The position numbers and the translations under genes are program-made. A model generated the notes under the pieces. It made no database searches. It was not told where the DNA came from and was given only the letters and a program-made list of their open reading frames with translations. DNA of 64,000 nucleotides from an uncultured Nitrospirales bacterium (GTDB lineage Bacteria; Nitrospirota; Nitrospiria; Nitrospirales; UBA8639): assembly GCA_958295805.1 (NCBI GenBank), contig OY282373.1, forward strand, positions 2,141,001-2,205,000. The letters are read 5' to 3'. Below are positions 39,947 to 49,591 of this stretch, piece after piece (position 1 is the stretch's first letter; every line of letters begins with the position of its first letter).

Positions 39947-40729
39947 TTAAGAAGTCTGAGCCCGTTTCAGTCGTCCGGACACGACTGATTCCCATGCCTT
40001 CAACTTTTTCACGGCACGGTACTGCGTCATGTCAAAACGGAGGGGAGTCATCGAGACTTTTTTTTGTGCAATGGCATCGACATCGGAATGTCTTCTTCTA
40101 TTCCACGTCTCGCGTTCACCGGCAATCCAATAATACTTTCCGCCACGCGGATCGATTTTTTCAATCACGGGATTTCTGTATCGTTGTCGGCTTAACGAGG
40201 TCACCTGCATACCGTTTAACTCTTGGACCGGCACGTCCGGCACGTTGACGTTCAATAAGGTATCAGGAGGCAACCCATTGTCCAACACAAGTTGTGCCAC
40301 CTCAACCGCCACGTGAGCCGCTGATTGAAATCGAAATCGTTTCAGGCCTTCCAACGACACGGCCATGGCCGGAATCCCTCGAATGGCACCTTCCAGAGCC
40401 GCGGCCACGGTGCCGGAATTGGTGACGTCGTCACCAACGTTGAGACCTTTGTTAATCCCGGATACCAGTAAATGTATCGAACGATCTTTGAGGAGCTGTC
40501 CCACCGCCAACGTGACACAATCCGACGGAGTTCCATTCACGGAGAAGACTTGCCGGCTGATTCGATGGAGTCTCAGGGGTTTATGCAACGTAATGGCTCG
40601 ACTCATCGCGTCCTGAGGGCGCTCGGGGGCCACGACCCACACCTCACCCAGTTGCTTCAGGTATTTCGCCAGAGTCCGAATGCCAAGCGATTCAATGCCG
40701 TCATCATTAGAGACTAATATGTTCATCAT
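39947..40729 (-). CDS. surE: 5'/3'-nucleotidase SurE
   Basis: Survival protein SurE, a metal-dependent phosphatase of nucleoside monophosphates. Seen: MNILVSNDDGIESLGIRTLA (metal Asp pair), VAPERPQDAMSRAITLHKPL, GTPSDCVTLA and SGINKGLNVGDDVTNSGTVA. About 260 residues. ATG 40729 or 40726; upstream in-frame ATG 40756 would translate the terminator hairpin, so it is excluded. Confidence 0.94.
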   Translation of the reverse strand: MMNILVSNDDGIESLGIRTLAKYLKQLGEVWVVAPERPQDAMSRAITLHKPLRLHRISRQVFSVNGTPSDCVTLAVGQLLKDRSIHLLVSGINKGLNVGDDVTNSGTVAAALEGAIRGIPAMAVSLEGLKRFRFQSAAHVAVEVAQLVLDNGLPPDTLLNVNVPDVPVQELNGMQVTSLSRQRYRNPVIEKIDPRGGKYYWIAGERETWNRRRHSDVDAIAQKKVSMTPLRFDMTQYRAVKKLKAWESVVSGRLKRAQTS

Positions 40730-40752
40730 AGTCGAGCGACGGGTCTCATATA

Positions 40753-40790
40753 ACAAAGCCTACCTCAACGACCATTGAGGTAGGCTTTGT
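40753..40790. terminator. Strong terminator-like hairpin after the oxidoreductase operon
   Basis: Perfect 16-bp stem ACAAAGCCTACCTCAA (40753-40768) with TTGAGGTAGGCTTTGT (40775-40790), 6-nt loop. It lies between the alpha-subunit gene's stop and surE. The U-tract on the minus strand is weak (TATATG), so it may act as a bidirectional or mRNA-end hairpin. Confidence 0.7.
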
Positions 40791-40819
40791 CGGTACTCTC
40801 AAAAAGCAACGAAACGGTG

Positions 40820-42166
40820 TTAAATGTTCTGCATAAAGTGAGCCACCGCTTCTTGATCAACGGCTCCCATAATGGCGGAAGACGGAACCGTCGCCGACTT
40901 TTTCCCGGTGAGCCCGCATTCAATCTCATCAAAAATCATTTCGACCGGCATGGACATCCCACCATACACATGCGGGCCGGCGACAATTTTCGCTTTGGAG
41001 TAGCCATAAATGGCCGTCGCCACGTCCTTGGCCAACCACCCCACAAAATTAAATTCGGGGACCACGATGAGTTTGGCATGGGCACACAGGGCACGCAATT
41101 CTCTGGTGGGAAAGGGGCGAAGGGATTTCACTTTGATTAACCCTGCGTGAATATTCTTGTCTTTACACATCCGTATGGCTTCACGCGACTGAGCGGCGGC
41201 GCTGCCGGAGGCGATTAAAAGAACGTCAGCACCTTCCACATCTTGCGTTTCGATCAAACCGTTCATGTACAGGTCGATATACTTGCGGGACCGTTCAACC
41301 GCGGCCCAGATTTCTTGTTGCCAGACGGCATGAATGTTATACGCCATGAAATTCGATTTTTGGACGGGAGCATCCCGCGACAACCGCGCCGGAGGATTTT
41401 CAGCGTCTAACACCGGCACCGCGCCTCTCCAAGAATCTCGCGGCGGCAATTTTAAGCCTCGATCCTGCATCGAACAGTATCCCCGAGCATGGGTCACGAA
41501 AAATCCATCACAGCAAACCCCGACGGGAAGCGTCACGTCATTCTTTTCGCTGATCATGAACCCTTTCATAATGAAATCAAACAAATCTTGCTGATTCTCC
41601 GCGTGAAAGATGATCATGCCGCAATTCAGCAGATATGAGACTTCAATGTTATCGGGTTGAATGGCTAATGGAGCATTCACCACTCTGCACGTAAACATTG
41701 CCACGGCAGGAAGACGATGACCCGGCCATGACGCAATCGGTTCAATCCCTCGAAGCGTTCCCGGTCCGGCGGTCGCAGTAAAACACCGCACGCCGGAACG
41801 TGATCCCCCGGCAATGGCCGACATGACCCCATATTCTTCTTCGCCCCGATAATATTCTTTGACGTAGCCTTCTCCATATAACACCCCGATGAGCTGCATG
41901 GTTTCACTTTGCGGGGTAATCGGATAGGCAATGGAGAGATCGACGTTGGACCGGCGAACCGCCTCTTTAGCCGCTTCACTACCGGTAATGAACTCCCGCT
42001 CACGTGGTGCTTCAAAAAACATATGCTCAGGTGATACGACCTTTTGCAGTTTGGCTTCAGCGTGCGGATCCTTCTTCCCATTTTGGCCGGAAGACACTGG
42101 AGCCGTACTGGTAATCGGGTCGCCTTGTGGATTGGTTTTGACTTCGGTTTCTAATCCTTCACTCAT
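40820..42166 (-). CDS. 2-oxoacid:ferredoxin oxidoreductase, alpha subunit
   Basis: Alpha subunit (domain I/II) of a pyruvate- or 2-oxoglutarate:ferredoxin oxidoreductase, which joins CO2 and acyl-CoA with reduced ferredoxin. 448 residues; after a ~45-residue extension come FITGSEAAKEAVRRS, AYPITPQSETMQLIG, GEEEYGVMSAIAGGSRSG and a C-terminal transketolase-like domain (GADVLLIASGSAAAQSREAI). The substrate is not decidable from sequence; it is the last of five subunit genes. Confidence 0.9.
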   Translation of the reverse strand: MSEGLETEVKTNPQGDPITSTAPVSSGQNGKKDPHAEAKLQKVVSPEHMFFEAPREREFITGSEAAKEAVRRSNVDLSIAYPITPQSETMQLIGVLYGEGYVKEYYRGEEEYGVMSAIAGGSRSGVRCFTATAGPGTLRGIEPIASWPGHRLPAVAMFTCRVVNAPLAIQPDNIEVSYLLNCGMIIFHAENQQDLFDFIMKGFMISEKNDVTLPVGVCCDGFFVTHARGYCSMQDRGLKLPPRDSWRGAVPVLDAENPPARLSRDAPVQKSNFMAYNIHAVWQQEIWAAVERSRKYIDLYMNGLIETQDVEGADVLLIASGSAAAQSREAIRMCKDKNIHAGLIKVKSLRPFPTRELRALCAHAKLIVVPEFNFVGWLAKDVATAIYGYSKAKIVAGPHVYGGMSMPVEMIFDEIECGLTGKKSATVPSSAIMGAVDQEAVAHFMQNI

Positions 42167-42254
42167 GGCTTACCCCCTCTATGGGTGGGTTGCATCCCTG
42201 GCCGAACCGTCCGGGATTGTTTGATAACAATGATCGAGCAATAAAATAGAGGGA

Positions 42255-43010
42255 CTATCCTTCCCGCTGCATATCGTCGGCCTTATGACCGAAGGCAGCA
42301 GCATTCGCCGTCCCTTCTTCTCCCAACGAAATGTTTAATGGATTCGTATGGGACTGTCCACCATGCACGTGAGACTGCAATCCGGTGAATCTGACGTTCT
42401 CGCCATTGTCCGGCAGTGCAATCCCCATTTCCTCACGAACCCGCGTAAACACCGCCGTCACCTTTCGAATCTTGGCAGCATCAGAATCCCGAACCGTAAA
42501 CATCGCGTCTTCGTGGCCTTGCTCCGCGCAAATGGCCGACGTCCAGCAATTCGTCCCGGCCCGAATCATTTTCAGCGTCAGATTGGCGTAGTGACAATGC
42601 ACTCCGATGAAAATACACGCTTCAATTTTATTCCCCCAGATCGTGAGATTGGGATGATTCGGGTTAATCACTTCCTCGGGTTCGATTTTCGGGTATTTCG
42701 GACGATAATCGGGCATCGGAATAATGAAGACTTCCGGAATTTGAGCCGCAAGTTCCAAGACGGCCCGCGCTTTATCCGCCGCATGGTCGTTCCAATTCCA
42801 TAAGACTAAAGGACCAGGGAAGATCGTCGCGTTCTTTCTCGTGAACATGGCCTTTGCCATTTCTTCCATCGCCCGGTCTTCTTGCACTTCATGACCAAAC
42901 GTCAGGCCATGGTCGGGTTTGGGTGGAAGCACGCCTAATTCTGCCGCGGACGGCGGATGAAATCCCGCCGGACCGGGCTCCACGATTCTTTCTAATTCGG
43001 TCATTGCCAC
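42255..43010 (-). CDS. 2-oxoacid:ferredoxin oxidoreductase, epsilon-type subunit (CODH-beta-like)
   Basis: 251 residues (ERIVEPGPAGFHPPSAAELG at the N-terminus, RAGTNCWTSAICAEQGHED inside). Proteins like this, called carbon monoxide dehydrogenase beta-like, are the fifth subunit in Hydrogenobacter and Nitrospira enzymes. The exact role is unknown. His-rich motif GVHCHYANLTLKMI is visible. Position between the delta and alpha genes supports the call. Confidence 0.75.
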   Translation of the reverse strand: MAMTELERIVEPGPAGFHPPSAAELGVLPPKPDHGLTFGHEVQEDRAMEEMAKAMFTRKNATIFPGPLVLWNWNDHAADKARAVLELAAQIPEVFIIPMPDYRPKYPKIEPEEVINPNHPNLTIWGNKIEACIFIGVHCHYANLTLKMIRAGTNCWTSAICAEQGHEDAMFTVRDSDAAKIRKVTAVFTRVREEMGIALPDNGENVRFTGLQSHVHGGQSHTNPLNISLGEEGTANAAAFGHKADDMQREG

Positions 43011-43075
43011 TCTTGTACTCCCATTATGTGATGCAAAATGTGATGCAAAAAGGATAATCCGTTTCGGACGGTCAC

Positions 43076-43399
43076 CTACCCTCGAATAGGACTGGCCAAC
43101 GTGGCGGAACTGTTCTTTTCACCATAGGTGACGTTTTGGGTCAGTGCCGTGTCGCCAATCTGATCAATCATTTCCATTTTAATGGCGTTGTGTTTGGCCA
43201 TGTTGTCACAAACCCATACGCACTGAGCACATCCCTTACAGCGATCCACTGCGACATACGCAGACCCATATTTCAACCCTTTATCCTTGCCCGCATCGTT
43301 GTTATACAGGATGGTGTTGGCTTCAGGACAATATTGTGTACATAGCTTGCAACTCGTGGCTGCACAAATTCCTGTATCGATATTCGCGACTAAATACAT
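43076..43399 (-). CDS. 2-oxoacid:ferredoxin oxidoreductase, delta (ferredoxin-like) subunit
   Basis: 107 residues with two Cys groups: CAATSCKLCTQYCPE and CKGCAQCVWVCD, fitting two 4Fe-4S clusters that pass electrons to or from external ferredoxin. The first Cys group has an extra Cys at wider spacing. Gaps: 26 bp after the gamma gene, 65 bp before the epsilon gene. Confidence 0.9.
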   Translation of the reverse strand: MYLVANIDTGICAATSCKLCTQYCPEANTILYNNDAGKDKGLKYGSAYVAVDRCKGCAQCVWVCDNMAKHNAIKMEMIDQIGDTALTQNVTYGEKNSSATLASPIRG

Positions 43400-43425
43400 A
43401 TCTGCCTCTTTCGTCGGTTAGAGGA

Positions 43426-44130
43426 TTACGCCATTGCGGGTGCGGCGGATGTCCCTTTCACTTGAACCCAATCACGTTCCACGGCAAACTCCCACGCGGC
43501 TTGGACCACGGCCAGATTCTTCTCGATCAATTCCTGTTTCTTCTTGAATTTTCGCTCAACCACGCTATCCAACGCGGCCGTGCCCCCAGACACCACGAAT
43601 CCTTTTCCGAGGAATCGATCCTTCACCGCTTGAGCCAATGCCTCCATGTTCGAAAGGCCGGTAATCGCACCCATGGCTCCCACCATCGCCATATTCGTGG
43701 CTAAATCGATACCCGCCACGTCAAGTGAAAGCTTCGTGGCCGGCAAATAGAACAATCTGGCATTCAGTTCCTTGAGTTCACGATCCTGATCCGCTTCCAA
43801 TTTCATCGGACCATCATTGTTGATTAAGGCAATCCCATCCTTTTTCAAGCCAAAGTAAAAGGGATTCGTGTAACTTTTGCCATGGGTAATCACCTGCGGG
43901 TGGAAGATCATGATAATATGCGGGAAGGTGATTTCGCCTATTTCATAAATAGGCTCATCAGAGACCCGCACGTAACTTTCCACGGGAGCCATTCGCTTTT
44001 CTGAACCATAGAAGGGCACGATGGTACTTTCCCCACCCGCGTTAATCACCCCGGTACTAAAAATATGAGAGCCCGTAACGACGCCTTGCCCTCCGACTCC
44101 CGCCATACGAATGTTATAACGAACCGCCAT
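43426..44130 (-). CDS. 2-oxoacid:ferredoxin oxidoreductase, gamma subunit
   Basis: 234 residues. Gamma domain marks: YNIRMAGVGGQGVVTGSHIF, SYVRVSDEPIYEIGE, ALINNDGPM, and the C-terminal MVGAMGAITGLSNMEALAQA. The subunit binds CoA in this enzyme class. Second gene of the operon. Confidence 0.92.
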   Translation of the reverse strand: MAVRYNIRMAGVGGQGVVTGSHIFSTGVINAGGESTIVPFYGSEKRMAPVESYVRVSDEPIYEIGEITFPHIIMIFHPQVITHGKSYTNPFYFGLKKDGIALINNDGPMKLEADQDRELKELNARLFYLPATKLSLDVAGIDLATNMAMVGAMGAITGLSNMEALAQAVKDRFLGKGFVVSGGTAALDSVVERKFKKKQELIEKNLAVVQAAWEFAVERDWVQVKGTSAAPAMA

Positions 44131-44189
44131 GTCTTCCTCCCTCTTCTGTCTTCACGCACCGACCGATCGTTCCGCCGTCAGACGGGGCC

Positions 44190-45080
44190 TTACTGCTTTC
44201 CTACTGCCGTCGCCGGTTTCGGAAGATATTCTTTGTAACCATACAACTGGGACAAATACTCCTTGGCTTCGTCCGTGATGTATTCTGAAAACTTGTAGCG
44301 ATCGTCTTCGACGGTTTTGGCGTCTTCCATGACCTTATCAGTGGGAATTGCGTATTCGATATTACAGGACGTATACGCTTGAATATAGCTCGGACCAATT
44401 TCCCTCGCGACCAAGACGGCTTTTTTAATGACGCTTTCAACGCGTCTGGGATTATTGGGAACGACCGTCGCCACGTAGGCGCACCCGGCAACTTTTGCCA
44501 TCCCCAACATGTCCATCTTCTCGAACTTCTTACCCAGCGGTGCCATTTTCAACACTTGATTCCGGTTCGTCATTCCGCTTTCTTGACCACCGGTGTTTCC
44601 ATAGACCTCGTTGTCCAACATAATGGTGGTAAACTTCTCTTTTCTGAACCACGAGTGCAGAGTTTGCGCAAAGCCAATATCAGCCATCCCCCCATCGCCG
44701 GCCATCACCACCACGTCCTTGGGTTTATCACCAAACCGCAGACGAAGGCCCCGCGTCAATCCGCTCGCCACACCATTCTGATCTCCATAATTTCCATACA
44801 CGAAGGGAATGGCCGCTTGCGAGATGGCCAGACGTCCACACCCGGCCGTACCGACGGTGATCGTATCTTCAGGATTTGGAAAAGCAATGATCGCCAGTCG
44901 AATAAACAACGTCATGGCGCATCCGGCACACATCGGATGTTCTTCCAAAATTTCCTTAAACATCCCCACTTGAGACACTGAGATTTTTTTTCCGAATGGG
45001 CCATGCTCCACCATGTCTCTATATTCTTTGGGCATGAACTTTCCAAATCCCGGCGTAAATTTGACGTAATCGAGGCTCAT
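44190..45080 (-). CDS. 2-oxoacid:ferredoxin oxidoreductase, beta (TPP-binding) subunit
   Basis: 296 residues. Carries thiamine diphosphate and a 4Fe-4S cluster: MCAGCAMTLF and GTAGCGRLA Cys, and the TPP motif VVMAGDGGMADIGFAQTL with NEVYGNTGGQESGMTNRN. First gene of the operon, with the strong ribosome site AAAGGAGGATCTGCG before ATG 45080. Gene order is beta-gamma-delta-epsilon-alpha. Confidence 0.94.
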   Translation of the reverse strand: MSLDYVKFTPGFGKFMPKEYRDMVEHGPFGKKISVSQVGMFKEILEEHPMCAGCAMTLFIRLAIIAFPNPEDTITVGTAGCGRLAISQAAIPFVYGNYGDQNGVASGLTRGLRLRFGDKPKDVVVMAGDGGMADIGFAQTLHSWFRKEKFTTIMLDNEVYGNTGGQESGMTNRNQVLKMAPLGKKFEKMDMLGMAKVAGCAYVATVVPNNPRRVESVIKKAVLVAREIGPSYIQAYTSCNIEYAIPTDKVMEDAKTVEDDRYKFSEYITDEAKEYLSQLYGYKEYLPKPATAVGKQ

Positions 45081-45285
45081 CGCAGATCCTCCTTTTCTCG
45101 AGTTGAGTGACGCAAGCTTAATGGAATGCTAACAGATTGGTCCAAGGAATATTTTCTCATTCGTCAAGATCTTCTCAGATCGACTGCGTTTCCGGTTTCC
45201 CGGTTGTCTGCCGTTTATTACCAAATATCCTAAAGGTGAACCATAGAAGAAGGCAACACAAAAGAAGACCCACCTCTTCAAAAAG

Positions 45286-45318
45286 AAGGCCTATCCAGAG
45301 ATTTTCCGACTAGGCCTT
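45286..45318 (-). terminator. Terminator-like hairpin after the M23 peptidase gene
   Basis: Arms AAGGCCTA (45286-45293) and TAGGCCTT (45311-45318); on the minus strand the second arm is followed by CTTTTTG. The rest of the 45081-45361 gap should hold the oxidoreductase operon's promoter; TTGGAC at 45145-45140 is a weak -35 candidate. Confidence 0.55.
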
Positions 45319-45361
45319 TGGCCCCATTCGTCAAAAACGTTTGGCAGATTCGATAAGAACG

Positions 45362-46336
45362 TCAGTCCAAAATATACTGACGAGGATTCACGACTTTATT
45401 ATGAATCGCAATCTGATAATGGAGATGCGGCCCGGTAGAAAATCTCCCCGTACTTCCTACCAATCCGATCAGATCCCCTCGTCTGACTTTTTGGCCATAC
45501 TTGACCGACCTTTTCAAAAGGTGTCCATAAGTCGTCTGTATGCCGTGCCCATGATTGATACGAATAAATCTGCCCATTCTCGTATCATAGCCGGCGACGA
45601 CCACTCTGCCTTTAGCAGGAGCCCGCACTTTTTTCCCCAAGGCCGCACCAATATCCAGCCCTGAATGAAACGCCTTTTTCCCGGTGAATGGCGAAAGGCG
45701 TGGTCCAAACTTTGAAGTAATCGGGCCTTTGACGGGCCAAATGGAAGGCGTTGCGGCCCACTGTTCTGCTCGTTCCCCTGCAGTTTCTTGCAACCGAGCC
45801 AGAATGTGTTGTTCTCTCAACGTTTGTCGATCAAGCCAAGCCAACCCTTTTTCGATCTTTATCACCAAGGTCGTTTTGGGAAAGCCGGGATTGCGATTGA
45901 CGGATTCATCGGCACGGGCGTTCTGCGAGACTCGGCTGGGGGTGCTAGAGGATGGAACGTCATATGGAAACTCTTCCCCACCCCGTCCATTGACTCCAAC
46001 GCCGTCTATTTGCTCGGTGTCAAGTCCAAACATCGTTTGGAACTTTCTGTGCAATTCCTGCATGGACAGCATACGCTGCCTCATGTCGTCAATGGCTTCA
46101 GAAAACGCAACCGTTTGATTTCTGTACCGGTCCATTGCTTCACGCAACCCGTTGAGTTCGACGACTTGATCCATCTGCACCACGTAATGAACCATGATCC
46201 CGACTTGCATGACGAACAATGCCACCGTCGTGAGTAATACTCGCTTGAGCATCACTTTGCGCAAACGAATTCTGAACGGGTTCGCGGTCACTCCACGAAA
46301 AATCACGATGGTATAGGCATCATCAGATGGAGGCAT
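45362..46336 (-). CDS. Membrane-anchored M23 (LytM-type) peptidase
   Basis: Peptidoglycan endopeptidase or divisome regulator at the inner membrane facing the periplasm. 324 residues: cytoplasmic N-terminus, membrane segment at about 34-50, coiled coil at 55-100, Ser-rich linker, and the M23 domain with the zinc ligands in FHSGLDIGA (H, D) and HLHYQI. Single gene between two operons. Confidence 0.9.
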   Translation of the reverse strand: MPPSDDAYTIVIFRGVTANPFRIRLRKVMLKRVLLTTVALFVMQVGIMVHYVVQMDQVVELNGLREAMDRYRNQTVAFSEAIDDMRQRMLSMQELHRKFQTMFGLDTEQIDGVGVNGRGGEEFPYDVPSSSTPSRVSQNARADESVNRNPGFPKTTLVIKIEKGLAWLDRQTLREQHILARLQETAGERAEQWAATPSIWPVKGPITSKFGPRLSPFTGKKAFHSGLDIGAALGKKVRAPAKGRVVVAGYDTRMGRFIRINHGHGIQTTYGHLLKRSVKYGQKVRRGDLIGLVGSTGRFSTGPHLHYQIAIHNKVVNPRQYILD

Positions 46337-46503
46337 GAACTTCCTCTTGGATGGATGAGGGATTTTTATATGACGTCGGACGCCCAGACGCTACTTTACT
46401 CAAGAAAATCACTACGGATCAACAACGAATTCCACGCGACGGTTGTTCCGTTCATGCGGCGCATGACCAAATCTTGCCGAACTCGATCATCCGTCGAAGG
46501 ACG

Positions 46504-46836
46504 TCAGCCCGGTTCATTCGGCACCTTGACCGCGGCGTGTAACCACGTCAAATACGCGCTTGAGCCCCGTACCACCGGCAATGCGAGAATTTCAGGAACT
46601 TCATAACTGTGAATGGCTTTCACTTCGGCTTCCAGTGCCGGGTACGCGTCGGAATTCGATTTCAGCACCATGAAGCATTCCCGTTCTTCCGTCACGGTGC
46701 CTTCCCATTCAAAAATGGACGTGACGTGCGGCACGACGGTCGCACACGCTACCAGCTTTTTTTCGACCAGTCGGCGTCCAATGAGCAGCGCTTCTTCTTG
46801 CGTCGACGCCGTCACCAATACCACCAGTTCTCCCAC
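46504..46836 (-). CDS. cutA: Divalent-cation tolerance protein CutA
   Basis: 110 residues, whole family length. Seen: VLVTASTQEEALLIGRRLVE, KKLVACATVVPHVTSIFEW, SNSDAYPALEAEVKAIHSYE and PEILALPVVRGSSAYLTWL. Trimeric; implicated in copper tolerance, though its real role is debated. Confidence 0.94.
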   Translation of the reverse strand: MGELVVLVTASTQEEALLIGRRLVEKKLVACATVVPHVTSIFEWEGTVTEERECFMVLKSNSDAYPALEAEVKAIHSYEVPEILALPVVRGSSAYLTWLHAAVKVPNEPG

Positions 46837-46913
46837 GATTCACTCCCCCATCGGAAGGCCGTTTCCCTTCCTCGTCCACCGCGGCCACGTCTCTTTCGGG
46901 TTGTCTGAGGGGT

Positions 46914-47675
46914 TCATGATTCAGGCGTGCTCAAGAAACGTTTCACGCGGGCAGGAGCTTTGTCGGCCAAATCCCGAATGACGTCCCGCAGCGCGTCCTG
47001 CAGGGCCACCGGATAGCTCAGCACGGAATCTTCCAACCCATAATAGAGGCCATCCACCTCTCGTCCTTCAAATTCCATCGCAAAACTCCACAGCACGTTG
47101 TCCGGTTCTCCCGATGGAGTCAGTTGCATATCCAGTGACACTTCCGTCGTGGTATTGCCCATCGGCAAGCCGAGCATCCAAAACATCGTGCCGAAGGGAC
47201 CGAAGAGATACGTGGTAATACGCCGCTCCCAGCGCGTCGAATGAAGCTGCCCCCGTAAGACAACGTCACCGGACGCCGAATCAGGGGACTCGGCATACGT
47301 CACCGAAGAGAACAGGTCGGAGCGTTTAACCTCTTCCACCAACGCGCGCATGAAATCTCGCGGAGGGTCAAAGTCCACGTCATCCACCCGTTCGGGGTTC
47401 GGAATCGTCTCAGGCCGATCATAGGCCGTCACCCCATGAGGGACCAAGGGCACGGCGGCTTTCCAATATTCTTCCTTCACACCGTTTCCCCGTTTATCCT
47501 CCAGCGGAACCACCACCAGGTTGGCCGGGATCTTCTGGGACGTCGAAACCTCCAAATACGTCTTGTCCGGAGGGGGAGGATACGTCCACTCTCGCGAACC
47601 TAAACACCCGCCCATGATTAAAGACGCCATCAGAAGAACACCAAACACCGTACGCACTGAAAACAGGTGATTCAT
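46914..47675 (-). CDS. Lipoprotein of unknown function
   Basis: 253 residues from ATG 47675 (AAAGGAG 8 bp upstream). Signal peptide with lipobox LIMGGC, so lipid-modified at Cys and probably in the outer or inner membrane. The rest has a mixed alpha/beta feel (VVVPLEDKRGNGVKEEYWKA, LVEEVKRSDLFSSVTY, VLRGQLHSTRWERRITTYLF), like lipoproteins that form trans-membrane-complex parts. No family named. Confidence 0.7.
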   Translation of the reverse strand: MNHLFSVRTVFGVLLMASLIMGGCLGSREWTYPPPPDKTYLEVSTSQKIPANLVVVPLEDKRGNGVKEEYWKAAVPLVPHGVTAYDRPETIPNPERVDDVDFDPPRDFMRALVEEVKRSDLFSSVTYAESPDSASGDVVLRGQLHSTRWERRITTYLFGPFGTMFWMLGLPMGNTTTEVSLDMQLTPSGEPDNVLWSFAMEFEGREVDGLYYGLEDSVLSYPVALQDALRDVIRDLADKAPARVKRFLSTPES

Positions 47676-47801
47676 ACATTGTCTCCTTTGCGAAGAAACC
47701 GATTTCAACATTTGGAACGCCGGGCTATGGGACAGCACACCCTACCATGCTCGTCCGTTCGCGTCGCGTACCATTCGGATGTCTTTTCCACGATCGTGCC
47801 T

Positions 47802-48422
47802 TCAGGGGCACAGCCCTCCGGCCGCAACCAACTGCTCCATGAGTTCAGGGTAGGAGCGCGTGACGGGGAATTGAGGATATTCGGAACAGATGGCATCCGG
47901 CGGACGGAAGAAAAACCCGGCATGGGCTTCTTTCAGCATCGACACGTCATTGTACGAATCACCGGCGGCCAACACGTGAAAATTCAAACTCTTGACCGCC
48001 GCGACCGCATGGTGCTTCTGGTCGCGTTGCCGAAGAGAATAGCTGCGAACGTATCCTTCATCATCAATTTGTAAGGTATGGCAGAAAATGGACGGATAAT
48101 TCAATTGTTTCATGAGGGGACCGACTAAATCATAATACGTGTCCGACAAAATGATGACTTGGCAACGTTCCCGCAACCAAGCCAGGAAATCCGCAGCCCC
48201 ATCCAAGGGCTTCATGTCGGCGACAACGTCCGTGATATCCGACAACTTGAGGTGACGTTGACCCAGAACGTCCAAGCGATGCTTCATTAATTGGTCGTAG
48301 TCCGAAATATCTCGCGTCGTCACCTGCAATTCAGGAATGCCGGTTTTCTCGGCCACACCCAGCCAGATTTCCGGAGTCAAGACGCCTTCCAAGTCCAAAC
48401 AGGTCACGACCGGTGCCAGCAT
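47802..48422 (-). CDS. thrH: ThrH-like phosphoserine phosphatase/homoserine phosphotransferase
   Basis: 206 residues of the HAD superfamily. Catalytic LDLEGVLTPEIW (with D-x-E), IILSDTYYDLVGPL (second motif), and AAGDSYNDVSMLKEA (Mg2+). The sequence fits the ThrH subset, which dephosphorylates phosphoserine and can transfer to homoserine. The real substrate is not shown. Confidence 0.85.
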   Translation of the reverse strand: MLAPVVTCLDLEGVLTPEIWLGVAEKTGIPELQVTTRDISDYDQLMKHRLDVLGQRHLKLSDITDVVADMKPLDGAADFLAWLRERCQVIILSDTYYDLVGPLMKQLNYPSIFCHTLQIDDEGYVRSYSLRQRDQKHHAVAAVKSLNFHVLAAGDSYNDVSMLKEAHAGFFFRPPDAICSEYPQFPVTRSYPELMEQLVAAGGLCP

Positions 48423-48590
48423 ACACCCTCAATGCGCAGGAGATTTCGAGTAACAGTCACAGGACGACACAAACAAAGGGAAGAAATTATATAAAAAACG
48501 AGGAGCGACAACAAATCTTTCACGATTCAAGTTGATGCTGAGACCGGCCCGCTCCCAAACTCTTCGCGGGAATACCCTGACCGAATCGTC

Positions 48591-49571
48591 TTATTGATAC
48601 ACGTCCGGGTTGACACAATGGGGCAAGCACCGACGGCGTAACCCCGCGTGAAGGTTCTCGACGGCCATCAAAGCCATGCGATGACGGGTCGCAATGGACG
48701 CACTCGCCACATGCGGAACAATCACGCAATTCCTTAACGACAGGAGAGGATGCGTGGCGGGCAACGGCTCTGGATCGGTCACGTCCAACGCCGCACCGGC
48801 AATCTTCCCTTCAAGGAGAGCTTGGCAGAGGGCTTCCGTATCGACCACGGGGCCACGTGCCGTATTGATCAGCACGGCCGTGCGTTTCATCTTGCTCAAC
48901 GCGTCTCGGTTAATCAAATGATGGGTAGCCGGAGTGAGCGGCACGTGCAGGCTGAGAAAGTCCGACTCCCCAACCACCGTCTCAAGCGAGACCCGTTCAA
49001 CCTGATGAGTCTGCAATACGTCGTCAGGTAAAGAACGGGAATGACACACCAGCACACGCATACCAAAACCCTGAGCCCGACGCGCCATCGCTTGCCCGAT
49101 CCGCCCAAAACCCACAATGCCGAGCGTCGCACCAAAAATATCCTGTCCCAGCAGCAAGGTAGGGCTCCAGGTTTGCCACAGACCGTTCTTCACGTATTCC
49201 GCCCCCTCAACCACCCGACGAGCAGCCGTCATCAGCAGGGCAAAGGCCAAATCGGCGCTCGTCTCGGTCAACACCCCGGGAGTATTCCCAACGGGGATGC
49301 CCAGTTCGGAACACGCCGCAAGATCAACGTGGTCAAACCCTACCGCCATGGTGCTGACCACTCGAAGCCTCGGAGCACGGGACAGCAAAGCCGCATCCAC
49401 GCGATCGGTCAGCAAACAGAGCAAACCCTCGGCTTCAGCAATTTTTTCCGACAACACCGAGGAAGGCATCGGTCGATCCTCAGACCAAACGTCACACTCC
49501 GCAAACTCCCGTATCGCATGCATGGCGACCTCAGGCAATTGACGGGTAATCAACACGCGGAATTTCGTCAT
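48591..49571 (-). CDS. D-2-hydroxyacid dehydrogenase (glyoxylate/hydroxypyruvate reductase type)
   Basis: 326 residues. NAD(P) site GATLGIVGFGRIGQAMARRA, catalytic pattern with NTARGPVVDTEALCQALLEG (R), VTDPEPLPATHPLLSL (E) and VPHVASAS (H). Likely reduces glyoxylate or hydroxypyruvate; phosphoglycerate dehydrogenase is less likely because there is no ACT or ASB domain. ATG 49571 is used; GTG 49577 also fits, with weak ribosome sites for both. Confidence 0.88.
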   Translation of the reverse strand: MTKFRVLITRQLPEVAMHAIREFAECDVWSEDRPMPSSVLSEKIAEAEGLLCLLTDRVDAALLSRAPRLRVVSTMAVGFDHVDLAACSELGIPVGNTPGVLTETSADLAFALLMTAARRVVEGAEYVKNGLWQTWSPTLLLGQDIFGATLGIVGFGRIGQAMARRAQGFGMRVLVCHSRSLPDDVLQTHQVERVSLETVVGESDFLSLHVPLTPATHHLINRDALSKMKRTAVLINTARGPVVDTEALCQALLEGKIAGAALDVTDPEPLPATHPLLSLRNCVIVPHVASASIATRHRMALMAVENLHAGLRRRCLPHCVNPDVYQ

Positions 49572-49591
49572 AAACACGTGAACTCAGGCGA

